Source of the DNA: Collimonas fungivorans Ter331
GTDB taxonomy: Bacteria > Pseudomonadota > Gammaproteobacteria > Burkholderiales > Burkholderiaceae_D
DNA length: 64,000 bases
Direction of reading: 5' to 3'
Assembly (NCBI RefSeq): GCF_000221045.1
Contig: NC_015856.1
Coordinates: 992,001-1,056,000 of the forward strand
Shown here: positions 10,151 through 18,438 of the stretch, one piece after another
How the letters are laid out: each line of letters starts with the position of its first letter
How positions within the stretch are numbered: the stretch's first letter is position 1
The notes under the pieces: model-generated
The model's input: only the letters and a program-made list of their open reading frames with translations
What the model was told of the DNA's origin: nothing
The model's database searches: none
Program-made: the position numbers and the translations under genes

Positions 10151-11803
10151 ATGTCCCACTATCCCAAGAGCCCGCTGATGGGGCAGATGATGAGCCAGCC
10201 ATTGCTCATCTCCAGCATTATCCAGCACGCCGACCGCTATTTCGGCCGCAATGAAATCGTGTCACGGCGGGTCGAGGGCGATCTGCACCGCTATACCTAC
10301 AGCGATTGCCACCGGCGTGCACGCAAGCTCGCCAATGCCCTGGGGGCGCTAGGCGTGGGCATGGGCGAGCGGGTCGCTACGTTGGCCTGGAACGGCTACC
10401 GGCACATGGAGGCGTATTACGCCGTGTCCGGTTCCGGGGCGGTGCTGCATACCATCAATCCGCGCCTGCATCCGGAGCTGATCGCTTATATCGCCAACCA
10501 CGCCGAAGACCAATACCTGCTGTTCGATATCTGCTTCCTGCCGCTGGTCGAGGCGGTAGCGCCGCTGGCCAAGACCATCAAGGGCTACATTGCCCTGTGT
10601 GATCCCGAACTGATGCCGCCAGACAGCAAGCTGCCGAACCTGCTGTGCTACGAAGCGCTGCTGGAGCACAGTCCGGATGACTATAGCTGGCCCTTGTTTG
10701 ACGAGAATTCCGCCTCCAGCCTGTGTTATACCTCGGGCACCACCGGCAATCCCAAGGGCGCCTTGTATTCGCACCGATCGACCGTATTGCATTCGCTGGC
10801 CTCGATCATGCCCGACACCATGAACATATCGGGGCGCGACGCGGTGTTGCCGGTAGTGCCGATGTTCCATGTCAATGCCTGGGGTTTGCCGTACGCGGTG
10901 CCGATTACAGGCGCGAAGATGGTATTTCCGGGGCCGGCGCTGGACGGCAAATCCGTGTATGAATTATTTGAACAGGAACAGGTCACCATCTCCGCCGGCG
11001 TGCCGACTGTCTGGCTCGGTTTGCTGAATTACATGGAGCAGAACCAGCTGAAATTTTCCAGTTTCAAGCGCACCATCATCGGCGGTTCCGCCTGTCCGCC
11101 GGCCATGATGCAGGCTTTGCGCCATCGTTACGGAGTCGAGGTAGTGCATGCCTGGGGCATGACCGAGATGTCGCCGCTGGGCACATCTTGCTGCCTGCAG
11201 ACCAGGCATCTGTCGTTGCCGGCCGAGCAGCAGGAATTGCTGCTGCAAAAGCAGGGCCATGTAATCTACGGCGTCGACATGAAGATTGTCGACGACGCCG
11301 GCGAGGAGTTGCCGTGGGATGGCGAAACCTACGGCAACCTGCTGGTCAAGGGACCCTGGGTTATCGATACCTATTTCAAGAATGAAGGCGGGGTGGTGTT
11401 GCAGGACGGCTGGTTTGCTACCGGCGATGTGGCGACCATCGATGCCGACGGCTACATGCAGATCACCGACCGCAGCAAGGATGTAATCAAGTCAGGCGGC
11501 GAATGGATCAGCAGCATCGACCTGGAAAACATCGTGATGGCGCACCCGGCCGTGCAGATGGCGGCCTGCATCGGCATCTTTCATCCGAAGTGGGATGAGC
11601 GGCCGTTGCTGGTGGTGGTCCGGAAGCCGGGCATGGAGGTGGACAGCGCGCAGCTGATCAAATTCTTCGAAGGCAAGGTCGCCAAATGGTGGACACCGGA
11701 TGATGTGACGTTTGTCGACGCCTTGCCGCTTGGCGCCACCGGCAAGCTGCTGAAAAACAAACTGCGGGAACAGTTCAAGGAATATGTCTTGCCGACCGCA
11801 TGA
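10151..11803 (+). CDS. AMP-binding fatty acyl-CoA ligase
   Basis: A 550-residue member of the ANL adenylating superfamily that activates a carboxylic acid with ATP and CoA. The AMP-binding signature [17 protein letters not shown] is near residues 195-211, the adenine motif [11 protein letters not shown] is near 335, and the core hinge [33 protein letters not shown] is split across motifs near 420-455. The C-terminal catalytic lysine region is [14 protein letters not shown]. The sequence resembles medium/long-chain and methylthiopropionate-type ligases, so the chain length of the substrate cannot be settled. CAGGAG lies just before the ATG. It stands alone between the maeB terminator and a convergent gene. 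Confidence 0.88.
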   Translation: MSHYPKSPLMGQMMSQPLLISSIIQHADRYFGRNEIVSRRVEGDLHRYTYSDCHRRARKLANALGALGVGMGERVATLAWNGYRHMEAYYAVSGSGAVLHTINPRLHPELIAYIANHAEDQYLLFDICFLPLVEAVAPLAKTIKGYIALCDPELMPPDSKLPNLLCYEALLEHSPDDYSWPLFDENSASSLCYTSGTTGNPKGALYSHRSTVLHSLASIMPDTMNISGRDAVLPVVPMFHVNAWGLPYAVPITGAKMVFPGPALDGKSVYELFEQEQVTISAGVPTVWLGLLNYMEQNQLKFSSFKRTIIGGSACPPAMMQALRHRYGVEVVHAWGMTEMSPLGTSCCLQTRHLSLPAEQQELLLQKQGHVIYGVDMKIVDDAGEELPWDGETYGNLLVKGPWVIDTYFKNEGGVVLQDGWFATGDVATIDADGYMQITDRSKDVIKSGGEWISSIDLENIVMAHPAVQMAACIGIFHPKWDERPLLVVVRKPGMEVDSAQLIKFFEGKVAKWWTPDDVTFVDALPLGATGKLLKNKLREQFKEYVLPTA

Positions 11804-11821
11804 GGCCATGCGCCAGCCGGC

Positions 11822-12736
11822 TCATTCAAATTCGCCCGATTGTTTCCACGGCACGCGCCCGGTTTGTACTTTGCCGGCGGCGCGGTCGCAATGATCGGGA
11901 TGGTCGTCAAAAAACATGTGCGGCTTGAAGGCCGCCAGCACATCCGACTTGACGATGCCGCCCATGAAAAAGGTTTCGTCGATGGCGACATTCCAGGCGC
12001 GCAGGGTACGGATCACACGCTCATGGGCCGGCGAGGAGCGCGCCGTAACCAGCGCGGTGCGGATAGGCGCCGCATGCCCGTCCGGATTCTTGAAGTTGTT
12101 CTGGATGTAGGACAGCGCCAGCAGCAGCCGTGCAAACGGACCTTGCGGCAATGGCAGCAGGGCGTTTTCGCGCTCGTGTTTTTCAAAGGCTTCAATCCCC
12201 TCGGTCTGGTAGATTTTTTCCGACTCATCCGAAAAAATCACAGCGTCGCCGTCAAAGGCGATGCGGATCTGTTCCAGCTCTTCCAGGGCATTCTCCGGTT
12301 TCTGGTACAGCAGCGCCGCTGCCACGCCGGAATTGACCGCGGCCTGGACGTCATCCTCATGCAAGGATAAAAACAGGCTGACATTGAAGGCATGCAGGTA
12401 AGGCGCCAGCGACGAGCCGCCTGACAATACCGCGCGGGTGATGTCGAGGCCATAGTGCTTGATCGAATTGAAGATGCGCATCGAGGTCTCGCTGGAATTG
12501 CGCGACATCACGACCACTTCGACGAAACGCTGGCCGGTCAGGCGATTCAGCTTCAGCAGCGCTTTCACCAAGGCGAAGCCGGCTCCCGGCTTGAGGATTT
12601 CATTTTCATTGCGCAGCTGGTGGCCGCGATATTCTTCCAGGCCATGCTGGCGAAAGATTGCCTCTTCGGTTTCCAGGTCAAATAGCGCACGGGATGAAAT
12701 CCCGATCACCAGCAAATTATCTAAGGATTGCGGCAT
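11822..12736 (-). CDS. 5'-nucleotidase (PF06189-like)
   Basis: A 304-residue cytoplasmic protein resembling the cytosolic 5'-nucleotidase I family (PF06189), which hydrolyses nucleoside monophosphates. Conserved-looking segments are LVIGISSRALFDLETEEAIF at the start, VEVVVMSRNSSETSMRIFNSI, AFDGDAVIFSDESE, with acidic residues suited to metal binding, and FFMGGIVKSDVLAAFKPHMFFDDHPDHC near the end, which looks like HAD motif IV. It converges on the acyl-CoA ligase gene with only 18 bp between stops. The family call rests on motif memory. Confidence 0.75.
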   Translation of the reverse strand: MPQSLDNLLVIGISSRALFDLETEEAIFRQHGLEEYRGHQLRNENEILKPGAGFALVKALLKLNRLTGQRFVEVVVMSRNSSETSMRIFNSIKHYGLDITRAVLSGGSSLAPYLHAFNVSLFLSLHEDDVQAAVNSGVAAALLYQKPENALEELEQIRIAFDGDAVIFSDESEKIYQTEGIEAFEKHERENALLPLPQGPFARLLLALSYIQNNFKNPDGHAAPIRTALVTARSSPAHERVIRTLRAWNVAIDETFFMGGIVKSDVLAAFKPHMFFDDHPDHCDRAAGKVQTGRVPWKQSGEFE

Positions 12737-12876
12737 GGACGGCGGCCTTAAGGGCGGTAGCGAGAGCGCTCATTATAGGCGCTTGCGTGGGCCTCGACCG
12801 ACTGCCGGGCAGTGCATTAATGATGCCGTTTTGCAACAATTATTGAAGCGTTGAAGGCGACTTGTTCCCTGCTGTT

Positions 12877-12892
12877 ACGTTACATGTTACGT
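12877..12892. promoter_or_regulatory. Candidate upstream activator site for the sigma-54 promoter
   Basis: An imperfect 16-bp palindrome, ACGTTACATGTTACGT, centred on ACATGT, which also contains TGTTACGT twice with 12-bp spacing (12873-12880 and 12885-12892). It lies about 145 bp upstream of the -24 element at 13035, the usual distance for an enhancer-binding protein. The activator is unknown; the VpsR-like protein at 28.7 kb is a guess. Confidence 0.4.
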
Positions 12893-13034
12893 GTCAAGGG
12901 CCGTTGCTGAGTACCTGGCTGTCTTGTCGCTGGGTCATTCAAAATTGGTGTTAGTTATTGATTTTAATGGTTTTTCTTCTCGATTTATAAAAATGGATGT
13001 GGATCCGGAAGCACTGTTTCGAGAGCGTTTCTGG

Positions 13035-13050
13035 TTGGCACGCTCTTTGC
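13035..13050 (+). promoter_or_regulatory. Sigma-54 (RpoN) promoter
   Basis: TTGGCACG, four bases, then TTGC: the consensus -24/-12 element with GG and GC exactly 12 bp apart. It lies 53 bp upstream of the start codon of the lipoprotein gene at 13103, which leaves room for a start site near 13062 and an untranslated leader ending in AAAGGGAG. Transcription would require an AAA+ activator. Confidence 0.8.
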
Positions 13051-13102
13051 GAAAAGACAGTAGGCAAAGCTTTATCCGATTCATCCAAAAGGGAGATAGA
13101 CC

Positions 13103-14491
13103 ATGAAAGCATCGAAAAAGAACGGCTTGCTGGCGGCATCGGTATTGCTGACGGCATTACTCGCAGGTTGCGGCAGCGGCGGCAGTTTGCTTAGCCATAC
13201 TGGCGGCGCCGGCGGCACGACGACAACCGCCCCTACCACCCCAACCACTCCAACTACGCCAACCACACCGGACACCCCGACGACGCCTACTGCCAGTTCA
13301 TCCAACCTGGTTTCGAACCTGGGCACCACCGTATCGAGTGTCGGCACGGCGGTTGACGGTATCGGCAACACGCTGATCAACCAGCTGCCGCTGGTAACGC
13401 CCGGCACCAAGACCGCATTGAATGGCGTGGTCGACAATGCCAGCGGCATCGTCACCGTGCTCGGCGGCGGTTTGACTAACGGCCTGGGCCAAATCGGCAC
13501 GGCGCAGAATCCGGTCGGCATCACTGTCGGCACTGCCGGCGGAGTGGTGGCCCAGGTCGGTGCTACCGTCAACAGCGCCGGCCAGGTGGTGACCAGCCTC
13601 GGCGCCAGCGGCCCGCTTAGCGCCCTGGCGCCTGTAACAGCGCCGGTCGGCGGCCTGGTCAGCACCATCGGCAATACTATCTCTGGCACCGTGGCGCCGA
13701 CGCTGACCACAGCGTTGACCACAGGCCCAGTACAGCAAGTAACGCAAACGGTGAGCACTGCGATCGTGCCTTTGACCAATACTGCAGCAACCTTGCTCCA
13801 GACCGTCGGCAATGTCACTGCGCTGAACCAGCCGGCTAATCTGTTGCTGGCCGTGGCCGGCGGCACTGTCGCTAGCGTCGGCAGCGGCCTGACCAGATCG
13901 GGTGTGCCTGTCGTCAGCAATATCGGTCCGGTGGTGAGCAATACCGGCAACCTGGTGGGCGGCCTGGCAGTCAACGGCTTGACCACCACTGGCCAGCCAT
14001 TGCTGGGAAACCGGACCGGCGGCATCTTGCAACCGGTTGACAATGTGCTGATTGGCGCCCTTGCAGGGCCATTAGCGCCAGTGGTCGGTGTCGTCAACGG
14101 CTTGACCGGCAGCCTGAGCGGCGCAGCCGCCGGCAGCGGGGCCCTGGCTCCTGTCACTGGCCTGCTGGGCAGCTTGACTGGCGCTGTGGGCGGCGCCAGC
14201 GGTGGCAGCAATCCCTTGACTCCGATAACCGGTTTGCTGGGCAGCGTGGGTGGTGCGGCTGGCGCCGGCGGTACTGGCAACCTGCTGGCTCCTGTCACTG
14301 GCCTGTTGGGCAGCCTGAGCGGTACGGTAACTTCAGGTGCCGGCGGCAGCGCAAGCAATCCGCTGGCTCCGGTGACCAACCTGATCGCCGGCCTGACCAC
14401 TACGGTTTCCTCTGGCACTACCGGCAGTACAGGCAGCGGGCAAACTACCGGCTTGCTTGGCGGCTTGCTGGGCGGCCTAGGCAAAAAATAG
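13103..14491 (+). CDS. Low-complexity Gly/Thr/Val-rich predicted lipoprotein
   Basis: A 462-residue protein with a signal peptide ending in the lipobox LLAGC (cysteine near residue 22), so it is expected on the outer membrane or exported. Residues about 38-62 are a Thr/Pro linker (repeats of TTP). The rest is made of loosely repeated hydrophobic and glycine-rich units such as LAPVTGLLGSL and VGxTVxSxGxVV, ending LLGGLLGGLGKK. Databases often label similar proteins as collagen-like triple-helix repeat proteins, but I do not see a regular Gly-X-Y register. GGGAG precedes the ATG. The gene is driven by a sigma-54 promoter and followed by a terminator, so it is a single-gene unit. Function unknown; a surface or adhesin-like role is inference. 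Confidence 0.75.
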   Translation: MKASKKNGLLAASVLLTALLAGCGSGGSLLSHTGGAGGTTTTAPTTPTTPTTPTTPDTPTTPTASSSNLVSNLGTTVSSVGTAVDGIGNTLINQLPLVTPGTKTALNGVVDNASGIVTVLGGGLTNGLGQIGTAQNPVGITVGTAGGVVAQVGATVNSAGQVVTSLGASGPLSALAPVTAPVGGLVSTIGNTISGTVAPTLTTALTTGPVQQVTQTVSTAIVPLTNTAATLLQTVGNVTALNQPANLLLAVAGGTVASVGSGLTRSGVPVVSNIGPVVSNTGNLVGGLAVNGLTTTGQPLLGNRTGGILQPVDNVLIGALAGPLAPVVGVVNGLTGSLSGAAAGSGALAPVTGLLGSLTGAVGGASGGSNPLTPITGLLGSVGGAAGAGGTGNLLAPVTGLLGSLSGTVTSGAGGSASNPLAPVTNLIAGLTTTVSSGTTGSTGSGQTTGLLGGLLGGLGKK

Positions 14492-14510
14492 GCGGCAGCA
14501 GCGGTTTGCA

Positions 14511-14542
14511 AAAAGCCCTGGTTTTTACCGGGGCTTTTTTTC
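14511..14542 (+). terminator. Rho-independent terminator
   Basis: Arms AAAGCCCTGG and CCGGGGCTTT (one wobble pair) around TTTTTA, followed by a T run, 20 bp after the lipoprotein stop codon. Confidence 0.9.
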
Positions 14543-14717
14543 GCGTACGGCAAAACAGTCAAGTTGCTCAGAGGCGAAATGACAACGCCTGCAACAACAA
14601 AATAGTTGCATCAGATGAATTATTGCCGTAATTTAACAGTGACTTCAGGTCGCCGAATTTTAGGTCCCGACTAATAAACTGGTTTTGCCGTCGATAACGA
14701 ACGAGAGCCGTAGCCGC

Positions 14718-16436
14718 ATGCAATTATCCACATCGAAGTGCTACCGCCGCGCCGCGGTAATCATGATCAGCGGTGTTTATTGGCTCACCATGTCGTACCC
14801 TTTGCTGGCACATGCCGATGCGCGCAGTCCGGTGCAAGGCAACCCGGTCGACACCTTGCCTAAAGCCGAAGCGCCGCCAAGCGCGCCGGTGACCATCAAT
14901 ATCCAGACCCAGGCAGTCGATCCCGCGCTGCAAAACCTGCTGGCCAGCCATCTGACGCCGTCGCGTTTCCAGATCGCCGGCGTCAAGACCCTGCCGTTCG
15001 AGCAAGTGGCCGCGCTGTTCGCGCCGCTGGCCAACCGCGATACCACCGTCGCCGAATTGCTGGCTGCCGCCAACAAGGTCACGCAGATGTATCAGGACCA
15101 AGGGTATCCGCTTTCCTTTGCCTTCATCCCGGCCCAGAGTTTCGAGAACAACGTGGTGGTGGTCACGGTGGTCGAGGGTTACGTCAAGAATGTCAAGATC
15201 GAAGGCAATCCCGGCGGCAGCGAAGAGCGCCTGAAGCGGGTCGCGGAACAGCTGCAGCAGGAACGGCCGTTGCGGCGCGCCACGTTTGAACGGGTGGCCG
15301 GCATCCTCAGTCTGCAGCCGGGCGTCAAGATTGTCGCCAACGTGGCGCCGCCGACCACGACCGACGGCGCGGCCGACATGGTGCTGACGGTGACGCGGCG
15401 GCCGATTACGGCTGGAGTCGGCGTCGACTACCGGCAGCCCGGTATCCGCGGTTTGCTGACCGCCAGCACCAACGGCTTGACGCCGCTGGGCGAGCAGGTG
15501 ACGGTCAGCACATTGCAGCCGAGCGGGCCGCAGGATGAAAAATATTATGCGATCAATTATGTCCAGCCGATCGGCACCGATGGCATGCTGGCCAGGCTGA
15601 ACTGGTCTGACTATCGCGCCAAGCCGGAAAATTCGGCGTTGGAAAGTCAGCACTTTGAAGAGCAATATCAAACTAAAACAGTACGCACCGGCGGTTCCCT
15701 CAGTTATCCCGTGATCCTGGATAACACACATAATCTGACGGTTACAGGCGGCGCTTATGCTGCCGAAAATACTCAGGTCTTTACGCCTGCCGCTCCGTAT
15801 GTGCCAACCCCCATCAAACTTAGTTCTCAAGTGAGGGTACTAAGCGCGGAAGCGGCCTGGACAGATGTCAAAACAAGTCCGGAAAAATTGCAGCAGACGC
15901 GCCAGCTGAATGTCGGCATATATAAAGGCGTAGACGCACTCGGCGCCAAACGCGAGAACAGCAATGTCGATCTCGGCTTCACCAGGGTCACGGTGCAAGC
16001 CTCGCAATCGAACCAGCTGCCAGGCGGCTTCGGCATGGCGGTGGCGGTCGGCACGCAGTACAGCAGAAATATCCTGCCGACCTCCGAGCAGATCGGCTTC
16101 GGCGGCAAGCTGTTTGGCCTTGCTTATCCGGCTGGCGAACTGGCAGGGGATAAAGGGTGGGGCATATCGGCAGAAATCAACCGAATGTTCCCGATGAGTT
16201 ATACCTATCTGAAGTCGGTGCAGCCGTATTTTCTGGTGGATCACTCGCGTATCTACTCGAATGCGGGTCCTTTGATCCACGACACCTTGGGTTCTGTTGC
16301 GCTGGGGGTACGCTTTTCAGATGGCCGTTATTACACCCTGGACCTGTCGCTGGCGAAGCCGGTAGCGGACATTCCTGTCAATTCCAGCTCACGATCGCCG
16401 CGCGTGAATGCGAGCTATTCGTATCAGCTGGATTAA
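14718..16436 (+). CDS. TpsB-type outer-membrane transporter (ShlB/FhaC family)
   Basis: A 572-residue two-partner-secretion translocator. The ATG at 14718 is followed by a basic stretch and a hydrophobic signal (AAVIMISGVYWLTMSYPLLAHA). A POTRA domain of the ShlB type spans about residues 70-150 (FQIAGVKTLPFEQVAALFAPL to GYPLSFAFIPAQSFENNVVVVTVVEGYV), and the remaining approximately 380 residues are a beta-barrel with alternating aromatic strands, ending SPRVNASYSYQLD with a terminal aromatic-rich strand. Such proteins thread a TpsA exoprotein across the outer membrane. No TpsA (large, with a haemagglutinin-type N-terminal domain) lies in the window, so the transporter looks orphan. Confidence 0.85.
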   Translation: MQLSTSKCYRRAAVIMISGVYWLTMSYPLLAHADARSPVQGNPVDTLPKAEAPPSAPVTINIQTQAVDPALQNLLASHLTPSRFQIAGVKTLPFEQVAALFAPLANRDTTVAELLAAANKVTQMYQDQGYPLSFAFIPAQSFENNVVVVTVVEGYVKNVKIEGNPGGSEERLKRVAEQLQQERPLRRATFERVAGILSLQPGVKIVANVAPPTTTDGAADMVLTVTRRPITAGVGVDYRQPGIRGLLTASTNGLTPLGEQVTVSTLQPSGPQDEKYYAINYVQPIGTDGMLARLNWSDYRAKPENSALESQHFEEQYQTKTVRTGGSLSYPVILDNTHNLTVTGGAYAAENTQVFTPAAPYVPTPIKLSSQVRVLSAEAAWTDVKTSPEKLQQTRQLNVGIYKGVDALGAKRENSNVDLGFTRVTVQASQSNQLPGGFGMAVAVGTQYSRNILPTSEQIGFGGKLFGLAYPAGELAGDKGWGISAEINRMFPMSYTYLKSVQPYFLVDHSRIYSNAGPLIHDTLGSVALGVRFSDGRYYTLDLSLAKPVADIPVNSSSRSPRVNASYSYQLD

Positions 16437-16987
16437 ATTTCACGCCGTCTCGGCTGGATTGATTTTCGGATTGCATACCAGTGCCGGGTTTTTTGTCCGC
16501 TCCGAACGATTTTCTGTGCACCTCCGTACCGACTCCAACGTTAAGGAAGTATCGCGCATCTGCCGCTAAAAACGGTTGTCCATGCGTGCATCTGTGATGT
16601 CGGGCGATGTGTAAAACAGTAAGACCAGTCTGCATTTTTATGATGAATAAAACTATGGAAAGTGCATGTCGATAGTTGAAATTTTGTTTTGCCTAAAAGT
16701 AACTATTGCTTGCTTTGATGTAACTATTTTTTTCGCGATGCAAAATGCTATTTCAGGGTAAATCCATATTTCTCCTATGAAGAGCTAACTAGAGGAATCT
16801 CTCTAATAATGTGTTTCTTAAAGGAAAAATTTATCTTGAGGTAATTTTTAATCGGGGCTATGCTGATACCGCGTAGTCCGAATTCAGGGGGCTTGATTCA
16901 CGGCTGAATGTGGAGTCGTTCGACCGGGGATTGTTGCGCAAAAAGGCTGCAGATTTAATGAGGTATGTGCTTTTTCAGGAGATCACA
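16437..16987. other. AT-rich intergenic region ahead of the Tad locus
   Basis: About 550 bp without a supportable gene between tpsB and flp. The stretch 16600-16860 is markedly AT-richer than either flank. Apart from one sigma-70-like promoter candidate (16836-16864) I see no repeats, tRNA or conserved ORF. A leader or small RNA cannot be excluded. Confidence 0.5.
16836..16864 (+). promoter_or_regulatory. Candidate sigma-70 promoter for the flp-tad operon
   Basis: TTGAGG and TATGCT separated by exactly 17 bp, each matching four of six consensus positions, about 120 bp upstream of flp. It would give a leader of roughly 115 bases. Confidence 0.4.
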
Positions 16988-17161
16988 ATGAACGCCAAAT
17001 TAATGAAATTTCTTCGGGATGAAGATGGGGTTACCGCTATCGAATATGGCCTGATTGCGGGATTAATCGCGGTAGCCATTATCGTTGCGGTTACGCTCGT
17101 GGGCACTGATTTGGCAGCCTTGTTCAACAAGATAGCCGGGAAACTGCCCACCGGTACGTAA
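16988..17161 (+). CDS. flp: Flp/Fap-type pilin (prepilin)
   Basis: A 57-residue class IVb pilin, the major subunit of the Tad pilus. The ATG at 16988 has AGGAG 7 bp upstream; an in-frame ATG at 16910 has no such site. The leader MNAKLMKFLRDEDG is followed by VTAIEYGLIAGLIAVAIIVAV, containing the conserved Glu-Tyr pair five and six residues after the processing glycine, and a hydrophobic helix. Cleavage should occur after the glycine at residue 14 by the peptidase encoded next. It is the first gene of the locus. Confidence 0.95.
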   Translation: MNAKLMKFLRDEDGVTAIEYGLIAGLIAVAIIVAVTLVGTDLAALFNKIAGKLPTGT

Positions 17162-17175
17162 CGCAAGCCAGACGC

Positions 17176-17718
17176 ATGCCGGATACAAGCCTTATCTTGC
17201 CTCAGCTGTTTCTGCTGTTTTGCGTTGCAATCTTTTTATACGATTATTTGTTTCGCCGCGTCCCTAACAAATTTTTGCTGATTGCAATGGTTGTGCAGCT
17301 GGGATGTTTGCTGTGGCTTGGCAAAGGCCTGAACGAGATAGGCTGGCTGAATGCGTTATCCGGTTTTGCAGTTGGTCTGGCGTTTTTTTTGCCGCTATAT
17401 GCATTGCGGGCGATGGCGGCAGGTGATGTCAAGTTTTTTGCTGTGCTGGGGTTTCTGCTTGGACCAGGTGCGCTTTTGCCGGCTTTCTTGATAGCTTCTT
17501 TGATTGCCGCGGTCCATGCAATAGTGATGTATGTCTCGCGTTTGGGAATGGTGCCTGGCTTGCAGTTGATTTCAATGCGCATCATGCGCTGGCCATTGTG
17601 CCAACGGGTATTGGAAAAACGCGGCAAGCGTGTAGGAATTCCTTATGCAGCCTACCTGGCATTGGCCGGGGCCTGGATAGGAATGCATGGCGCTGGGATA
17701 GTGCCAGGTTTTACCTGA
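17176..17718 (+). CDS. cpaA: Prepilin peptidase (CpaA/TadV, A24 family)
   Basis: A 180-residue membrane aspartic protease that removes the Flp leader. The two catalytic aspartates are visible: D23 in YDYLFRRVPN and D84 in AGDVKFF, each at a membrane boundary. Five or six hydrophobic segments span the protein. It lacks the N-terminal methylase domain of PilD-type enzymes, as expected for TadV. It starts 14 bp after flp and is surely co-transcribed. Confidence 0.93.
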   Translation: MPDTSLILPQLFLLFCVAIFLYDYLFRRVPNKFLLIAMVVQLGCLLWLGKGLNEIGWLNALSGFAVGLAFFLPLYALRAMAAGDVKFFAVLGFLLGPGALLPAFLIASLIAAVHAIVMYVSRLGMVPGLQLISMRIMRWPLCQRVLEKRGKRVGIPYAAYLALAGAWIGMHGAGIVPGFT

Positions 17719-17799
17719 GTTCTTGTTTGCATCATGCATGCCGGCATGACAGATGCCAGCATGCACTGATCGTATCAGCGGTAAAGATCGGGAGCAGGG

Positions 17800-18285
17800 A
17801 TGTATAACAAATATAAAGATACGGCCCGTCCCGGGAGGGCATCGGGAGTACGACACACCGCTCAGGGTGGTGTTGCAGCGATAGAATTTGCTTTGGTCTT
17901 TCCAGTGCTTTTTGTACTGTTGTACGGAATCATTACCTATGTGCTGATTTTCCTGGCCCAGCAATCTTTGGCGCTGGCGGCGGAAGAAGGCGCGCGCGCT
18001 GCGTTGCGCTACACCACTGCGGATCGCGGCACGATTGCCTGCAACACCGCGACTCAACTTGTTAAATGGCTAGGCAGCAATGGCAATGGCAATCCGATTG
18101 CCACCTGCGTTCCGACCGGACCCGTCGCGTGTGCGTTCCCCGCGGGTACCAGTGCGCAATGCATCACGGTCAAGGTTACATACCCATATAGCACTCAGCC
18201 TCTGGTGCCGCTGCTGCTGGGATCACTAATGAATGTCGCGATACCCGCCACGCTGGCGAGCTCCGCCACGGTGCAAATTAATTGA
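17800..18285 (+). CDS. tadE: TadE-like pseudopilin
   Basis: A 161-residue minor pseudopilin. After a polar N-terminus comes QGGVAAIEFALVFPVLFVLLYGIITYVLIF, a prepilin-like cleavage region with the conserved glutamate (AAIEFALVFP), then an extracytoplasmic domain with cysteines at ACNT, ATCVP, VACAF and QCITV that could form two disulfides. It should be processed by CpaA and incorporated in the Tad machine. GCAGGG precedes the ATG. It is placed before cpaB here, not at the distal end as in some tad loci. Confidence 0.88.
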   Translation: MYNKYKDTARPGRASGVRHTAQGGVAAIEFALVFPVLFVLLYGIITYVLIFLAQQSLALAAEEGARAALRYTTADRGTIACNTATQLVKWLGSNGNGNPIATCVPTGPVACAFPAGTSAQCITVKVTYPYSTQPLVPLLLGSLMNVAIPATLASSATVQIN

Positions 18286-18365
18286 GAAGGCCTTTGACCA
18301 GGACCATTTATTTGCTGCGCATCCTGTCGGTATTGAATCAATGGGTGGCTAACCCGGCCTTCTCA
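18283..18365 (+). repeat. Inverted repeat in the tadE-cpaB gap
   Basis: TGAGAAGGCC at the end of tadE and GGCCTTCTCA at 18356-18365 are perfect complements separated by 63 bp. Within the operon this could form an mRNA stem that modulates downstream expression or processing. There is no T run, so it is not a simple terminator. Confidence 0.4.
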
Positions 18366-18438
18366 TTGATTTGAGCCTGATATGGCATGAAACCACTTTG
18401 AACGATCTCTCTGTTCGGATAGGCATCGAATACACGCT

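Noticed and set aside
13081-14562. Long minus-strand open frame antisense to the lipoprotein gene, rich in Pro, Thr and Val
   Set aside because: It mirrors the low-complexity repeats of the plus-strand gene, has no plausible ribosome site, and the plus strand has promoter, signal peptide and terminator.
16915-16940. Possible sigma-54 promoter just before flp (GGGG followed by TTGCGC)
   Set aside because: The -24 half lacks the TGGCAC pattern and the spacing to GC is only right for a poor match.
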